A DNA stretch of 64,000 bases from Cellulomonas sp. KRMCY2. GTDB taxonomy: Bacteria; Actinomycetota; Actinomycetes; Actinomycetales; Cellulomonadaceae. The position numbers and the translations under genes were made by a program. The notes beneath the pieces were generated by a model. That model saw only the letters and a program-made list of their open reading frames with translations, did not search any database and had not been told where the DNA came from. The stretch is from NCBI RefSeq assembly GCF_000526515.1, contig NZ_JAGF01000001.1:992001-1056000 (forward strand). The letters run 5' to 3'. Of the stretch, positions 17,213-27,296 are shown one piece after another; the stretch's first letter is position 1, and each line of letters opens with the position of its first letter.

Positions 17213-17324
17213 TGACCGCGATACTGCGGGATGGCGGCGGAGCCGACGCCCGGAGAGCGAAGTGATCTCCGCCCGCTGCGCCGTCGTGGCTCCCACGTCG
17301 TGAGCCCGCACCACTGCGCACTGC

Positions 17325-19712
17325 TCAGGCCCCCAGATCGAGTCGGACGACGAATCCTTGACCCGTGTTGGGGATCGGGACGCGGCCGAGGTAGGCACGA
17401 GGTGGTTCGTCGTCCAGTCGTACCGCGCGGGGTACCGCCCCGTGGACGACGAGGTGGAAGGCCTCGCGGGCGGACTGTGGGAACCCGTCCCCCTCGACGC
17501 CCGCCAGGACCGTCACCTCGCTGCCTTGGCGGGTGACCTCGAAGCTGGTCCGGACGCGGGCGCCGCCCGAGGCCGCGAAGGTGATCCCGTCATCTTCCTG
17601 GAGGAACGACGTCGACGTGTCGTCACCGTCCGGGACGAAGAGGTGGAGCTCGATGAGTGCAGGGAAGTACCCGTCGGTGGACGCCGGGGCCTCCGGCCAC
17701 ATCGGGATGACGGCTCCTCCGCGGGCGTAGATCGGGATTCGATCCATCGGGGTCGTCGCTCTGACGTACTGCTTGCCGCGGTGGCGCTCACCGGTGTGCC
17801 AGTCGAACCAGGTCCCCGCCGGAAGGTAGACCTGCCGGGACGTCACGCCCGGCGCCAGGACCGGCGCCACAAGCAGGTCGGGGCCGAAGAGGTACTGGTC
17901 GTCGATGTCCCGGACCAGCGCGTCGTACTGGTGGTCGAACACCAAGGGGCGCTGCACCGGGGCACCGCTCTCGGATGCGCGCAGGAAGCTGGCATAGACA
18001 TAGGGCATGAGTCTGTAGCGAAGGCGGATCGCCTCGCGCACGTAGCCCTCGACCACCGTGCCGAACGCCCAGGCGTACTGATCGACGGTGTTCGCACCGG
18101 TGTGATTCCGACAGAACGGCGTCAGGGCTCCGTACTGCATCCAACGGAGCAACAGCTCCGGGTTCGTGTCCCCCCAGAAGCCACCGATGTCCGCACCGAC
18201 GAAGGCCTGCCCGGAGATCCCGAACCCACTGGCCATCGGGATGCTCAGCGACAGGTGGTCCCACCGGGATGCGTTGTCGCCCAGCCAGTTGGCTGCGTAC
18301 CGCTGAATGCCCGCGGAACCGGCCCGCGACAACACGAACGTCCGCTTCTCGGGCATCGCCTCTAGCAGCCCCGCGGTCGTTCCCATCGCCATCAGCAGGG
18401 CGTACTGGTTGTGATAGCGCTCATGGGAGTACTGCCCTCGTCCGAACCTCATCGCCGCCGCGTCGATCGCACCGGTGGCCGGCTCGTTCATGTCGTTCCA
18501 GATCCCGGCCAGGCCCGATGCCACGTGCGCGGCGTTCAGCTCGCCCCACCAGGCCCGGGCTTCTTCGGTGACGAAGTCCGGGAAGACCGTCCTGCCCGGC
18601 CAGACCTGGCCGATGTAGTGGTCGCCCCCCGCGGTGCGGCACAGCACGTCGCGCTCGAGTGCCTGGTCGAAGACCCAGTAGCCCGGGTCGTGCTTGACCC
18701 CCGGGTCGACGATCGTGATGACTCTGAAACCTTGGTCATCGAGCCGGGTGAGCATGCCGGGCACGTCGGGGAACCGGTCGGTGTCCCAGGTGAAGACCCG
18801 GTATCCGTCCAGGTGCTCGATGTCCAACCAGAGGGCGTCGCACGGGATGCCGGCATCGCGGTGACGCCGAGCAAGGGTCTCGACCGCATCTTGTGAGTAG
18901 TCGAACCAGCGGCACTGGTGGTAGCCCAGCGACCACAGCGGGGGTGGAGCGGTCCGCCCGGTCAACCAGGTGTAGTCCTCGAGGATCGCCGGCATGTCAG
19001 GGCCGGCGAAGATGTACTCGGTGTACTGACCGCCGTCGAACTGGACCGCGTACTCCTCGCCCGGTGAGAAGTCGTAGCTCGCGCGATAGCCGTTGTCCAC
19101 GAAGGATCCGGCGATCGCACCCGTCGGGTATGCCTGGTGGTAGAAGAACGGGATCGAGACGTAGAGCGGGTCGGCGTCAGTACTGGTGTCCATCTCACCG
19201 GTCGCCTTCGGGGCGAGGACGTCGGTGTTCCACAGGGTGAACTCGCGCCCCCGGCGGTTGTGGCGTCCTGACTTCTCCCCGAGACCGAAGATCGCGTCCT
19301 CCCGGCGGCACCTCCGACGGACGACGAAGGCGTCGTTGAGGGTGGCGTAGCTCCAGTACCGACCTTCGACGTCCACCACGGTCTCGACGACCGGGCTGCC
19401 GTCGGTCCGATGCACGTCGATCCGGAACAGGTCCAGCCACAGCGAGATCACCATCTCCGCAGTCCGCAGGCGCACCAGGCCTGAGGCGTTCTCGACCGTG
19501 AACGGCACGCCGTGCGCCAGGGGATCGACGCACACGGCGAAGGTCGGCGACTCGTCGAACACTCCGCCGCGACTGATCTTCACCCGCACGACGGTGTCGC
19601 GGACGACATCGATCCGGAGGCGCTCGCCGTGAAGGGTCGCGATGATCCCGTGGTCCGTCTCTTCGACGGAGTCGACCCGATCGAAGCGTACGTAGTGGTC
19701 CGTCCTAGGCAT
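17325..19712 (-). CDS. Glycoside hydrolase family 31 (alpha-glucosidase/alpha-xylosidase)
   Basis: 795-residue enzyme of the GH31 type, cleaving alpha-glucosidic or alpha-xylosidic bonds. It has an N-terminal beta-sandwich, a barrel start at LWSLGYHQCRWFDYS, DALWLDIEHLDGYRVFTWD, the nucleophile Asp407 in GIWNDMNEPA and the acid/base Asp479 in WLGDNASRWDHLSLSIPM. A C-terminal beta domain follows (LLVAPVLAPGVTSRQVYLPA). There is no signal peptide, so it works in the cytoplasm on imported oligosaccharides. The ATG at 19712 gives the family-typical N-terminus. It stands alone; the gene after it, on the other strand, is a regulator of a different locus. Whether it prefers glucose or xylose residues cannot be read from sequence. 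Confidence 0.88.
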   Translation of the reverse strand: MPRTDHYVRFDRVDSVEETDHGIIATLHGERLRIDVVRDTVVRVKISRGGVFDESPTFAVCVDPLAHGVPFTVENASGLVRLRTAEMVISLWLDLFRIDVHRTDGSPVVETVVDVEGRYWSYATLNDAFVVRRRCRREDAIFGLGEKSGRHNRRGREFTLWNTDVLAPKATGEMDTSTDADPLYVSIPFFYHQAYPTGAIAGSFVDNGYRASYDFSPGEEYAVQFDGGQYTEYIFAGPDMPAILEDYTWLTGRTAPPPLWSLGYHQCRWFDYSQDAVETLARRHRDAGIPCDALWLDIEHLDGYRVFTWDTDRFPDVPGMLTRLDDQGFRVITIVDPGVKHDPGYWVFDQALERDVLCRTAGGDHYIGQVWPGRTVFPDFVTEEARAWWGELNAAHVASGLAGIWNDMNEPATGAIDAAAMRFGRGQYSHERYHNQYALLMAMGTTAGLLEAMPEKRTFVLSRAGSAGIQRYAANWLGDNASRWDHLSLSIPMASGFGISGQAFVGADIGGFWGDTNPELLLRWMQYGALTPFCRNHTGANTVDQYAWAFGTVVEGYVREAIRLRYRLMPYVYASFLRASESGAPVQRPLVFDHQYDALVRDIDDQYLFGPDLLVAPVLAPGVTSRQVYLPAGTWFDWHTGERHRGKQYVRATTPMDRIPIYARGGAVIPMWPEAPASTDGYFPALIELHLFVPDGDDTSTSFLQEDDGITFAASGGARVRTSFEVTRQGSEVTVLAGVEGDGFPQSAREAFHLVVHGAVPRAVRLDDEPPRAYLGRVPIPNTGQGFVVRLDLGA

Positions 19713-20149
19713 GAGCCGAACCCCTCTCTCCCGGCGCGATCTGCCGGGACCTGGTGCGCGCGTCCACGAGGTGGCGCGCGGTATCGATCGCCGGGCATGT
19801 GCCCCCAGCATGCCCGGTGGTCTGATCCACACCAGCGGACGCGCTCCTGTCAGTGCCGACGGCGTCCGACATGACGACCGACCGCTGCGTCGATGCCCGC
19901 ACTGAACCCCTCCGGGTCGATGAGAACGACGAGTTCGCAGCCGACGTCAGGAGCTCGTGAGGATGACGAGCTGCTGGGTCGCTCGGGTCATCGCGACCAC
20001 ACCCCGTCGCCGACCCTGACCGGCCGATGGAGCCCTACCCGGGTCGGGCTCGTCGGGCTACCGTTCAGGGGGCGCGGGACTCACCGCGCCGCAGTGCGTC
20101 GCCTGCATCGCCTGCACCGCCCGCACCGCCCGACGACGACGTCGAGGGG
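19713..20149. other. Intergenic region between GH31 gene and GAF regulator
   Basis: 437 bases between two divergent genes. It must contain both promoters, but I see no clear -35/-10 pair or operator palindrome. A frame in line with the regulator is open from ATG 20027, but its predicted residues are Pro/Ala/Arg-rich and unlike protein. Confidence 0.4.
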
Positions 20150-21586
20150 ATGTACCGCTTGACGCCCACGAGCCCGTGGATCGCCTGGCCCAGCGGAGCC
20201 GATCCCGCCGACGTGGCCGCACGCCTGCGCGTCGCCCACGAGCTGTTCATGTCGGGCGGCGCGGCGAGCGGCGACCCAGGCTCGCCGCGGGCGCGGGCGC
20301 GGGTGCGCCGCGTGGTGCTGGAGTCGTGGCTGCGCAGCCGCGGCAGCGGCGTCGACCCCGAGACCCCGAGACCACCCGTGGACGTCGCCGGCGCGGATCT
20401 CGCAGCCTTCCGACGCGGGCACGCGCTCGCGCCGCTGATGCCGATCGCGCGCCGGCTGCTGCTCGATGGCGGCGGCTCGGAGGGCATGCTCGTCGCGCTC
20501 GTGGACGACGCGGGTCGCCTGCTGTGGGTCGAAGGCGATCGCGTCGTGCGGAGCGCCGTCGAGCGGGTCGGCTTCGTCGAGGGCGCTCAGTGGCGCGAGC
20601 AGGACACCGGCACGAACGCGCCCGGCATGGCCCTGGCGACGGATCGCGCGGTGCAGGTGTTCGGCGCAGAGCACTTCACGCGCGCCATGCAGCCGTGGAG
20701 CTGCACGGCAGCGCCGGTGCACGACCCCGTCACGGGTCGCCTGCTCGGCGTTCTCGACGTGACCGGACGCGACCCGGCGGCCTCGCCGCAGATGCACTCG
20801 CTCGTGCGCGCGACGGTGGCCGCGATGGAGTCCGAGCTCGCGGTTCGTGCCCTGCGGGCGAGGTTGGACGACACCACTCGCCGCTCGCGCGTCCGGCGTG
20901 CCCGCTCACCCGACGCTGCCGCCGAAGCCCTCCCCGGGATCACCCCGGGCGACCCGGGGTCGGGGTCTGCCTGGCGGCTCGAGGTCCTCGGGACACTGAC
21001 GGGGACGCTCCTGCGCGGCGGCGTCCGCCAGGTCGCGACGCTTCGCCATGCCGAGCTGCTCCTCCTGCTCAGCAGGAACCCCACCGGGCTGACGGGTGAC
21101 GCGCTCGCCGCGCTCCTGCACCCCGGCACCCTCTCGAGCGTCACGGTCCGGGCCGAGATGTCGCGCCTGCGCCACACTGCCGGTGACCTCCTGGGCAGCT
21201 CCCGGCCCTACCGGCTCACCGATCGCCCCGAGGGCCGGATCCGCACCGACATCGACGACGTGCACGAACGGCTCTCCCGGGACGACGTCGCGGGGGCCGT
21301 GGAGCTCTACCGCGGGCCGGTGCTGCCTCGGTCGGAGGCACCGGGGGTCATCGAGCTGCGGACGGAGCTCGATGCGGAGATGCGCGCCGCGCTCGCCCGG
21401 ACGAACGACCCGACGGCCCTCGAGGCGTGGACCCGCAGCCCGACCGGGGTGGGCGACTGGGCGGCGTGGCAGCGGCTGCTCACCCTGCATCCGGAGGGGT
21501 CTCCAGGGTGGATACGGGCTCGCGCGCACGCCGACCTCCTGGACCGCGAGCTCACCCTCGACGCCGGCCCGGACCGTTCCGGCTGA
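20150..21586 (+). CDS. GAF-domain transcriptional regulator of alcohol/aldehyde oxidation locus
   Basis: 478-residue regulator like the activators found beside aldehyde dehydrogenase genes in actinobacteria. Residues about 65-240 are an AcoR-type sensor region with a GAF domain (RRVVLESWLRSR, then EGMLVALVDDAGRLLWVEGD and WREQDTGTNAPGMAL). The C-terminal region (LEVLGTLTGTLLRGG, TLRHAELLLLLSRNPTGLTG and RAEMSRLRHTAGDLLGSSRP) is a winged-helix-like DNA-binding and helical domain instead of the sigma-54 AAA module of AcoR. The ATG at 20150 follows GAGGGG directly, which is closer than ideal. ATG 20027 would add 41 low-complexity residues. It converges on DUF779 and probably activates the aldehyde dehydrogenase genes in response to an alcohol or aldehyde. 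Confidence 0.75.
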   Translation: MYRLTPTSPWIAWPSGADPADVAARLRVAHELFMSGGAASGDPGSPRARARVRRVVLESWLRSRGSGVDPETPRPPVDVAGADLAAFRRGHALAPLMPIARRLLLDGGGSEGMLVALVDDAGRLLWVEGDRVVRSAVERVGFVEGAQWREQDTGTNAPGMALATDRAVQVFGAEHFTRAMQPWSCTAAPVHDPVTGRLLGVLDVTGRDPAASPQMHSLVRATVAAMESELAVRALRARLDDTTRRSRVRRARSPDAAAEALPGITPGDPGSGSAWRLEVLGTLTGTLLRGGVRQVATLRHAELLLLLSRNPTGLTGDALAALLHPGTLSSVTVRAEMSRLRHTAGDLLGSSRPYRLTDRPEGRIRTDIDDVHERLSRDDVAGAVELYRGPVLPRSEAPGVIELRTELDAEMRAALARTNDPTALEAWTRSPTGVGDWAAWQRLLTLHPEGSPGWIRARAHADLLDRELTLDAGPDRSG

Positions 21587-21657
21587 CCGGGCACCGGCCG
21601 CCATCCCGCGGCGGGACTGCGCCGGTGGTTGAGGGCGGCAGTCCCGCGGCGGGAGCC

Positions 21658-22017
21658 TCAGTCCGTCGGCACGACGCAGGCGGGAGAGAGCGTGACGAAG
21701 TGCAGGTTGTCCCCAGCCGCCAGCGACAAGTCCTCGGGCTCGCCCTCCTCGACGTCGAGCAGGAAGACGTCCTGGTGCCACGCCTCGTCGAGGCGCTTGT
21801 CGATGTAGAACGGACTGCCGTCGACGTCGCCGAGCAGCACGTCGACGTCGCCGATGATGAACTCCCCCAGGGGGAAGCACATCGGTGTGCTGCCGGCGCA
21901 GCATCCGCCGGACTGCACGAACATCACCGGAGCGCCCCGCGCGGCGCGGAGGCGGGCGATCGCCTCGCGCGCCGCCGGGGTGGCGGTGATGCGTGCCGGA
22001 ATCGTTGGCTCCGACAT
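21658..22017 (-). CDS. DUF779 protein
   Basis: 119-residue protein of the DUF779 family, which is nearly always found beside acetaldehyde dehydrogenase genes. The conserved MFVQSGGCCAGSTPMCFPLG near residue 35 carries two adjacent cysteines and a third, which suggests metal or thiol chemistry. The start ATG 22017 lies 8 bases after the stop of the aldehyde dehydrogenase gene, so the two form an operon. Its exact role is not known; an accessory function for the dehydrogenase is likely. Confidence 0.85.
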   Translation of the reverse strand: MSEPTIPARITATPAAREAIARLRAARGAPVMFVQSGGCCAGSTPMCFPLGEFIIGDVDVLLGDVDGSPFYIDKRLDEAWHQDVFLLDVEEGEPEDLSLAAGDNLHFVTLSPACVVPTD

Positions 22018-22025
22018 CACACTCC

Positions 22026-23546
22026 TCAGAAGAAGCCGAGTGGCTTGGTGCTGTAGCTGACCAGCAGGTTCTTCGTCTGGCTGTAGTGGTCGAGCATCAT
22101 CCGGTGGTTCTCGCGGCCGACGCCGGAGATCTTGTAGCCACCGAAGGCCGCGCCGGCCGGGTACGCGTGGTAGCAGTTCGTCCACACGCGACCGGCCTTG
22201 ATCTTGCGGCCCATCTTGTACGCCCGGTTCCCGTCGCGTGTCCAGACCCCGGCGCCCAGGCCGTAGAGGGTGTCGTTGGCGATCGCCAACGCCTCCTCGT
22301 CGTCCTTGAAGGTGGTGACCGCCAGCACCGGGCCGAAGATCTCCTCCTGGAACACCCGCATCTTGTTGTGGCCCTTGAGCACCGTCGGCTCGTAGAAGTA
22401 GCCGCCGGCGAAGTCGCCCTCCATCGATGCCCGGTGGCCCCCGATGAGGACCTCGGCACCCTCGGCGCGGCCGATGTCGACGTACGAGGCGATCTTCTCG
22501 ATCTGCTGCTTGGAGACCTGCGGCCCGATCATGGTCTCGGTGTCCAGCGGGTCGCCCTGCCTGATCTTGGCGATCCGCGCCAGGCAGCGCGCCATGAACT
22601 CCTCGTAGATGTCCTCCTGGATCAGCGCCCGGGACGGGGCCGTGCACACCTCGCCCTTGTTGAAGGCGTAGAGCACCAGACCCTCGATCGCCTTGTCGAG
22701 GTACTCGTCGTCGTGCGCCATCACGTCGCTGAAGAAGATGTTCGGCGACTTGCCGCCCAGCTCCGTGGTCGACGGGATCAGGTTCTGCGCCGCGTACTGC
22801 ATGATCAGCCGCCCGGTCACCGTCTCACCGGTGAACGCGATCTTCGCGATCCGCGGGTTGGTGGCCAACGCCTTGCCGATCTCCGCACCGGGGCCGGTCA
22901 CGACGTTGATCACTCCCGGCGGGAGGACGTCCTCGATGACCTCCATCAGCTTGAGGATCGACCACGGGGTCGGGGAGGCCGGCTTGAGCACCGAGCAGTT
23001 GCCGGCCGCGAGCGCCGGCGCGAGCTTCCAGGCCGCCATGAGCAGCGGGAAGTTGAACGGGATGATCTGCCCGACGACACCCAGCGGCTCACGGAAGTGG
23101 TAGGCGACGAGATCCTTGTCGATCTCCGTGGAGGTGCCCTCCTCCGCACGTGCCTCTGCGGCGAAGTAGCGGAAGTGGTCGACGACCAGCGGGATGTCCG
23201 CGCCGAGGGTCTCCCGGACCGGCTTGCCGTTCTCCCAGCTCTCGGCGACCGCCAGCATCTCGGTGTTCTTCTCGATCACGTCGGCGATGGCGTTGAGCAC
23301 CGCGGCGCGCTCGGTCGCCGTCGCCTCACCCCACGCGTCCTTCGCAGCATGTGCGGCGTCGAGAGCGAGCTCGACGTCCTCCGGTGTGGACTCGGCCACC
23401 TCGGCGATCGGCCCGGCGGTGGCCGGGGTCACGTCGACGCGGTACTTGCCGTGCGTCGGCGCGAGCCACTTGCCACCGATGAAGTTCTCATATCTCGGCT
23501 TGACCGAGACGATGCTTCCGGGCTGGCCGGGTGCGACGTACTTCAT
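22026..23546 (-). CDS. NAD-dependent aldehyde dehydrogenase (acetaldehyde dehydrogenase II type)
   Basis: 506-residue enzyme of the ExaC/AcoD branch, oxidising acetaldehyde or related short aldehydes to acids. The cofactor region is [20 protein letters not shown] and [14 protein letters not shown]. The catalytic Glu is in [13 protein letters not shown] and the catalytic Cys in [12 protein letters not shown]. The C-terminal [17 protein letters not shown] is typical of this branch. The ATG at 23546 is preceded by GGAGCAACGAC. It is followed by DUF779 and faces the alcohol dehydrogenase gene across 272 bp. With the GAF regulator this forms an alcohol-to-acid oxidation locus. Confidence 0.92.
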   Translation of the reverse strand: MKYVAPGQPGSIVSVKPRYENFIGGKWLAPTHGKYRVDVTPATAGPIAEVAESTPEDVELALDAAHAAKDAWGEATATERAAVLNAIADVIEKNTEMLAVAESWENGKPVRETLGADIPLVVDHFRYFAAEARAEEGTSTEIDKDLVAYHFREPLGVVGQIIPFNFPLLMAAWKLAPALAAGNCSVLKPASPTPWSILKLMEVIEDVLPPGVINVVTGPGAEIGKALATNPRIAKIAFTGETVTGRLIMQYAAQNLIPSTTELGGKSPNIFFSDVMAHDDEYLDKAIEGLVLYAFNKGEVCTAPSRALIQEDIYEEFMARCLARIAKIRQGDPLDTETMIGPQVSKQQIEKIASYVDIGRAEGAEVLIGGHRASMEGDFAGGYFYEPTVLKGHNKMRVFQEEIFGPVLAVTTFKDDEEALAIANDTLYGLGAGVWTRDGNRAYKMGRKIKAGRVWTNCYHAYPAGAAFGGYKISGVGRENHRMMLDHYSQTKNLLVSYSTKPLGFF

Positions 23547-23818
23547 GTCGTTGCTCCTTTGCACGGCAGTGAACCTCGTGTCGGTGCCGCGTCGGCCTAC
23601 ACGGCGAGCACCGTGCCTTTGACTGAACACCCGGGTGTCAGCCGCGTCAACCAGGGCGGCGTGCAACGGTCGCGCAACGTCGACCTGCCTAGCCTGCCCG
23701 TCGTGGCGCGCCGCAACGGGGCGGCGCCCCTGGTCCGTCGTGCTCGTACCGGGCACCGCCGTCCACCCCGGTTCCACCAGCCGATCCGTGCACACCATCA
23801 CCAACGAAGGAGTTCGAG
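23547..23818. promoter_or_regulatory. Divergent promoter region of aldehyde and alcohol dehydrogenase genes
   Basis: 272 bases shared by the two divergent transcripts. TTTGACTGAACACCCGGGTG at about 23621-23637 contains CACCCGGGTG, a perfect 10-bp palindrome and a candidate operator for the GAF regulator. The rest is GC-rich and shows no clear core promoter. Confidence 0.4.
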
Positions 23819-24838
23819 ATGACGACCATGAAGGCGGCCGTAGTCACGGCGTTCGGCGAGGACCTCACCATCGAGGACGTCCCGATCCCGGAGCCTGGAC
23901 CGGGTGAAGCCCTCGTCGAGCTCATCAGCAGCGGCGTCTGCCACACGGACCTGCACGCGGTCAACGGCGACTGGCCGGTCAAGCCGAGCCCGCCGTTCAT
24001 CCCGGGCCACGAAGGGGTCGGCACCGTCGTCTCGATCGGTGCGGGCGTCGACGACCTGGCCGTCGGGGACCTGGTCGGCAACGCCTGGCTCTGGTCCGCG
24101 TGCGGCACCTGCCGGCACTGTCGCACCGGGTGGGAGACCCTCTGCGAGAAGCAGCAGAACGCCGGCTACAGCGTCGACGGCTCGTTCGGTCAGTACATGC
24201 TCGTCAACTCGCGCTTCGCCGCACGCATCCCCGACGGTGTGGACACGACGGAGGTCGCGCCGATCCTCTGCGCCGGTGTCACGGTCTACAAGGGTCTGAA
24301 GATGACCGAGGCGCGCCCCGGCCAGTGGGTCGCCATCTCCGGGATCGGCGGCCTCGGGCACATCGCGGTGCAGTACGCGAGGGCCATGGGGCTGCGGGTG
24401 GTCGCCGTCGACATCGCCGACGACAAGCTCGCGCTCGCGAAGAAGCACGGTGCCGAGGTCGTCGTCGATGCGCGCGAGGGCGACCCGGCTGCGGCCGTGC
24501 AGCGGGCGACCGGTGGGGTCGACGGTGTGCTCGTGACGGCGGTCCACCCGTCAGCGTTCGGTCAGGCGATCGGCATGACGCGACGGGGTGGCACCATCGT
24601 GTTCAACGGCCTCCCGGCAGGTGACTTCCCGGCGTCGATCTTCGAGATCGTGCTCAAGGGGCTGACCGTGCGGGGCTCGATCGTCGGCACCCGCCAGGAC
24701 CTGGACGAGGCCCTGAGCTTCTACGCACGCGGCCAGATCCACCCGACGGTGTCCACTCGGGGACTCGGCGAGATCAACGAGATCTTCGGCGAGATGAGCC
24801 GCGGCCAGATCGACGGGCGCGTGGTCATCACGTACTGA
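23819..24838 (+). CDS. adhP: Zinc-dependent alcohol dehydrogenase
   Basis: 339-residue MDR-family alcohol dehydrogenase that oxidises ethanol and similar alcohols with NAD. Catalytic zinc ligands are in [16 protein letters not shown] and [10 protein letters not shown]. The four-cysteine structural zinc site is [17 protein letters not shown]. The Rossmann motif is [18 protein letters not shown]. Length matches AdhP/AdhA proteins. The ATG at 23819 follows GAAGGAGTTCGAG. It is divergent from the aldehyde dehydrogenase gene, so the two enzymes would convert an alcohol to its acid in two steps. Confidence 0.92.
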   Translation: MTTMKAAVVTAFGEDLTIEDVPIPEPGPGEALVELISSGVCHTDLHAVNGDWPVKPSPPFIPGHEGVGTVVSIGAGVDDLAVGDLVGNAWLWSACGTCRHCRTGWETLCEKQQNAGYSVDGSFGQYMLVNSRFAARIPDGVDTTEVAPILCAGVTVYKGLKMTEARPGQWVAISGIGGLGHIAVQYARAMGLRVVAVDIADDKLALAKKHGAEVVVDAREGDPAAAVQRATGGVDGVLVTAVHPSAFGQAIGMTRRGGTIVFNGLPAGDFPASIFEIVLKGLTVRGSIVGTRQDLDEALSFYARGQIHPTVSTRGLGEINEIFGEMSRGQIDGRVVITY

Positions 24839-25044
24839 TCGCGATCACGCACCGAGCTCGGAGGACCGGGCCGGACGAACCGCGCCGCTGGGGTGCGGCT
24901 CGTCCGGTTCATCCGATGCCGCTGCCTGCCCACCGGAGGGCCGGCAACTCGGTGGAGGACACCCCTTTACCTGCCTGCCCGACATGCCGACACACTGGGT
25001 ACACCGGTACGAAGCGGACCTGAGCAGCCATGGAGGGGGCGCCG

Positions 25045-26286
25045 ATGACACGCACTGCCATCCCGGTCGCCGCCACACCACCGGCCGGCCTGGGCTGGGT
25101 CGACCGCGCCGTCGTGCGTGGTGTGCAGGTGCCCGCCTGGGTGGCCGTCCTGACGCTCGGCGTCATGCTCGTCGCAGCGTGGGTCGCGGTCTACACGAGC
25201 GGTGGCACGCAGCGCGCCCTGCCCCACCTGTTCTACATCCCGATCATCCTCGCCACGCTGCCGTTCGGACTGCGCGGGTCGATCGGCACGTCCGCGGTCG
25301 CAGCAGTGATCTGCGGTCCGCTGATGCCGCTCAGCACGGTCACCGGCGAGCCGCAGCAGGTCGGCAGCTGGCTGTTCCGGGCGGCGATGTTCATGATCGT
25401 CGGGAGCATCGCATCGCTCGCCCTGACCATGCGGGACCGGGTCTACCAGCAGCAGCTCGCCTCGGAGGTCCGCAACGCGATCACCCGGTCCGAGTCCGGT
25501 GGGCCCGACGTGGACGAGAGCCTGCTGCCCCTGATCGACGAGGTCATCGACACCCAGGCGTTCCACTCCGTCTACCAGCCCATCTACTCGCTCGCGGACG
25601 GCATGCTGATCGGCGTCGAGGCGCTGACGCGGTTCGACGTCGAGCCGTACCGGACACCGGACCTCTGGTTCGCCGCTGCGCACCAGGTGGGCCGGGGCAC
25701 CGAGCTGGAGCTCGCCGCGATCCAGCTGGCGCTCACCACCGCCCACGAGCTGCCGCCCACCGTGGAGCTGTCCGTCAACGCCTCGCCGGCGACCCTGGGC
25801 GAGGCCGGCATGCTCGACCTCGTCCGCTCCGCCCACGGCCGCCAGCTCACCGTCGAGATCACCGAGCACGCGGTCGTCGAGGACTATCACCTGCTCCAGG
25901 GGACTGTCGACGCCTTGCGCTTCATGGGCGTCAAGATCGCCGTCGACGACGCGGGCGCCGGGTTCGCGAGCCTGCGGCACATCGTGCAGCTTGCCCCGGA
26001 CACCATCAAGCTCGACATGTCCCTGACGCAGAACCTCGCGGGGAGCCCGCTGCGCCGCGCGCTGGCCGGCTCGCTCATCGAGTTCGCCCACCGCACCGGC
26101 GCCCAGCTGGTCGTGGAGGGCATCGAGGAGGTCGGCGACCTGACCACGTGGGCGTCGCTCGGCGCGCACGCCGTGCAGGGCTTCCTCGTCGGGCTGCCGC
26201 AGTCCCTCCCGGTGCCCGGCGTGAGCCCGGTGATCACGAACCAGCGAGCGCGCATCACCGCCGGCAACCCGTCGCCGCCCGGCTGA
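25045..26286 (+). CDS. EAL-domain cyclic-di-GMP phosphodiesterase, membrane-bound
   Basis: 413-residue protein. The N-terminal 120 residues hold four hydrophobic helices (PAWVAVLTLGVMLVAAWVAV and later RAAMFMIVGSIASLALTM). The rest, from about residue 170, is an EAL domain. All residues usually needed for hydrolysis are visible: Glu in IGVEALTRF, Asn in LSVNAS, Glu in VEITEH, the Asp pair in AVDDAGAGFAS, Lys in TIKLDMS, Glu in VEGIEE and Gln in VQGFLVG. An active phosphodiesterase lowering cyclic-di-GMP is therefore expected. There is no GGDEF domain. ATG 25045 was chosen because GGAGGGGG lies at good distance. ATG 25030 contains that site within its own codons. Confidence 0.88.
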   Translation: MTRTAIPVAATPPAGLGWVDRAVVRGVQVPAWVAVLTLGVMLVAAWVAVYTSGGTQRALPHLFYIPIILATLPFGLRGSIGTSAVAAVICGPLMPLSTVTGEPQQVGSWLFRAAMFMIVGSIASLALTMRDRVYQQQLASEVRNAITRSESGGPDVDESLLPLIDEVIDTQAFHSVYQPIYSLADGMLIGVEALTRFDVEPYRTPDLWFAAAHQVGRGTELELAAIQLALTTAHELPPTVELSVNASPATLGEAGMLDLVRSAHGRQLTVEITEHAVVEDYHLLQGTVDALRFMGVKIAVDDAGAGFASLRHIVQLAPDTIKLDMSLTQNLAGSPLRRALAGSLIEFAHRTGAQLVVEGIEEVGDLTTWASLGAHAVQGFLVGLPQSLPVPGVSPVITNQRARITAGNPSPPG

Positions 26287-26304
26287 GACGTCTATCCTCG
26301 GCCG

Positions 26305-27246
26305 ATGACCGGACGACGTGAGTGGACCGCCGAACGAGTCATCGACGCAGAGCTCGCCGGACGCGTGATCGCCGAGCAGTTCCCCGACCTCGCCGGCCTG
26401 CCGGTCCGCACGTTCGACGCCGGCTGGGACAACGTCGTGCTCGCCGTCGGCGACGCGTGGCTCTTCCGCTTCATCCACCGGCGGATCGCCCTCGACGGGT
26501 CGCGCCGCGAGCTGGCCGTGCTGCGCCACCTCGCGGACCGCTTCGCGGTGCCCATCCCCCACCCGGTCTTCGTCGGCACCCCGACGCCGGAGGTCGGCTG
26601 GCCGTTCTGGGGCACGCGCGCGCTGCCGGGTCGGGAGCTCGCCGAGGCCGGGCTGCCGTCTGCCGAGCGCACCGACGTCGCGGCGTCGCTCGGCAGCTTC
26701 CTGCGCGAGCTGCATGCGCCGGACCTCGCCGCGGCGACGACGACGGCTGCGGCGGCATCCGACGTCGCACTGCCGTCGGATCCGCTGGGTCGCGCGGACG
26801 CGAGCCGGACGGCGACCCGGGCGCGCGAACGTCTCGGCCGGCTCGTCGCGGCCGGCATCTGGGCGGCGGACCCACGCGTCGACGTGCTGCTCGACCGCGC
26901 CGCGGCGGCGCCGCCGACACCACCGGGGCAGGCCGTCCTGGTGCACGGGGACCTGCACGCGCGCCACGTCCTGGTCGACGGCAGGGCCCTGGCCGGGGTG
27001 ATCGACTGGGGCGACACGGCGCTGGCGGACCCGTCGGTCGACCTGATGATCGGCTACTCCGCCTTCGAGGGCGCGTCACGCACGGCGTTCCTGGACGCCT
27101 ACGGCGACGTGCCGCCCGACCGTGAGCTGCGGGCCCGCACGACCGCCGTGTCCGTCAGCGCGGCCCTCGCGGAGTACGCGGCGGGCGAGGGCATGGACGC
27201 CCTGCTCGCCGAGACCCTGGCCGGCCTCGGCCGCGCCGTGGAATGA
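26305..27246 (+). CDS. Aminoglycoside phosphotransferase-family kinase
   Basis: 313-residue protein kinase-like fold small-molecule phosphotransferase. Visible are the nucleotide lid FDAGWDNVVLAVGDAWLFRF, the catalytic loop VLVHGDLHARHVLVDG with its Asp, and the metal-binding VIDWGDTALADPSVDLM. Family members include antibiotic kinases (APH, MPH), but also choline, fructosamine and homoserine kinases, so resistance cannot be assumed. The gene follows the EAL gene by 18 bases on the same strand; a functional link is not evident. Confidence 0.8.
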   Translation: MTGRREWTAERVIDAELAGRVIAEQFPDLAGLPVRTFDAGWDNVVLAVGDAWLFRFIHRRIALDGSRRELAVLRHLADRFAVPIPHPVFVGTPTPEVGWPFWGTRALPGRELAEAGLPSAERTDVAASLGSFLRELHAPDLAAATTTAAAASDVALPSDPLGRADASRTATRARERLGRLVAAGIWAADPRVDVLLDRAAAAPPTPPGQAVLVHGDLHARHVLVDGRALAGVIDWGDTALADPSVDLMIGYSAFEGASRTAFLDAYGDVPPDRELRARTTAVSVSAALAEYAAGEGMDALLAETLAGLGRAVE

Positions 27247-27296
27247 CCCGCGGCTCTCTCAGTCGTCGAGGCGAGGCGCGGTCCAGGGCGCTCGGC

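Noticed and set aside
26305-27246. Aminoglycoside resistance gene
   Set aside because: The family is broad and the motifs are generic; nothing in sequence or context shows a drug substrate.
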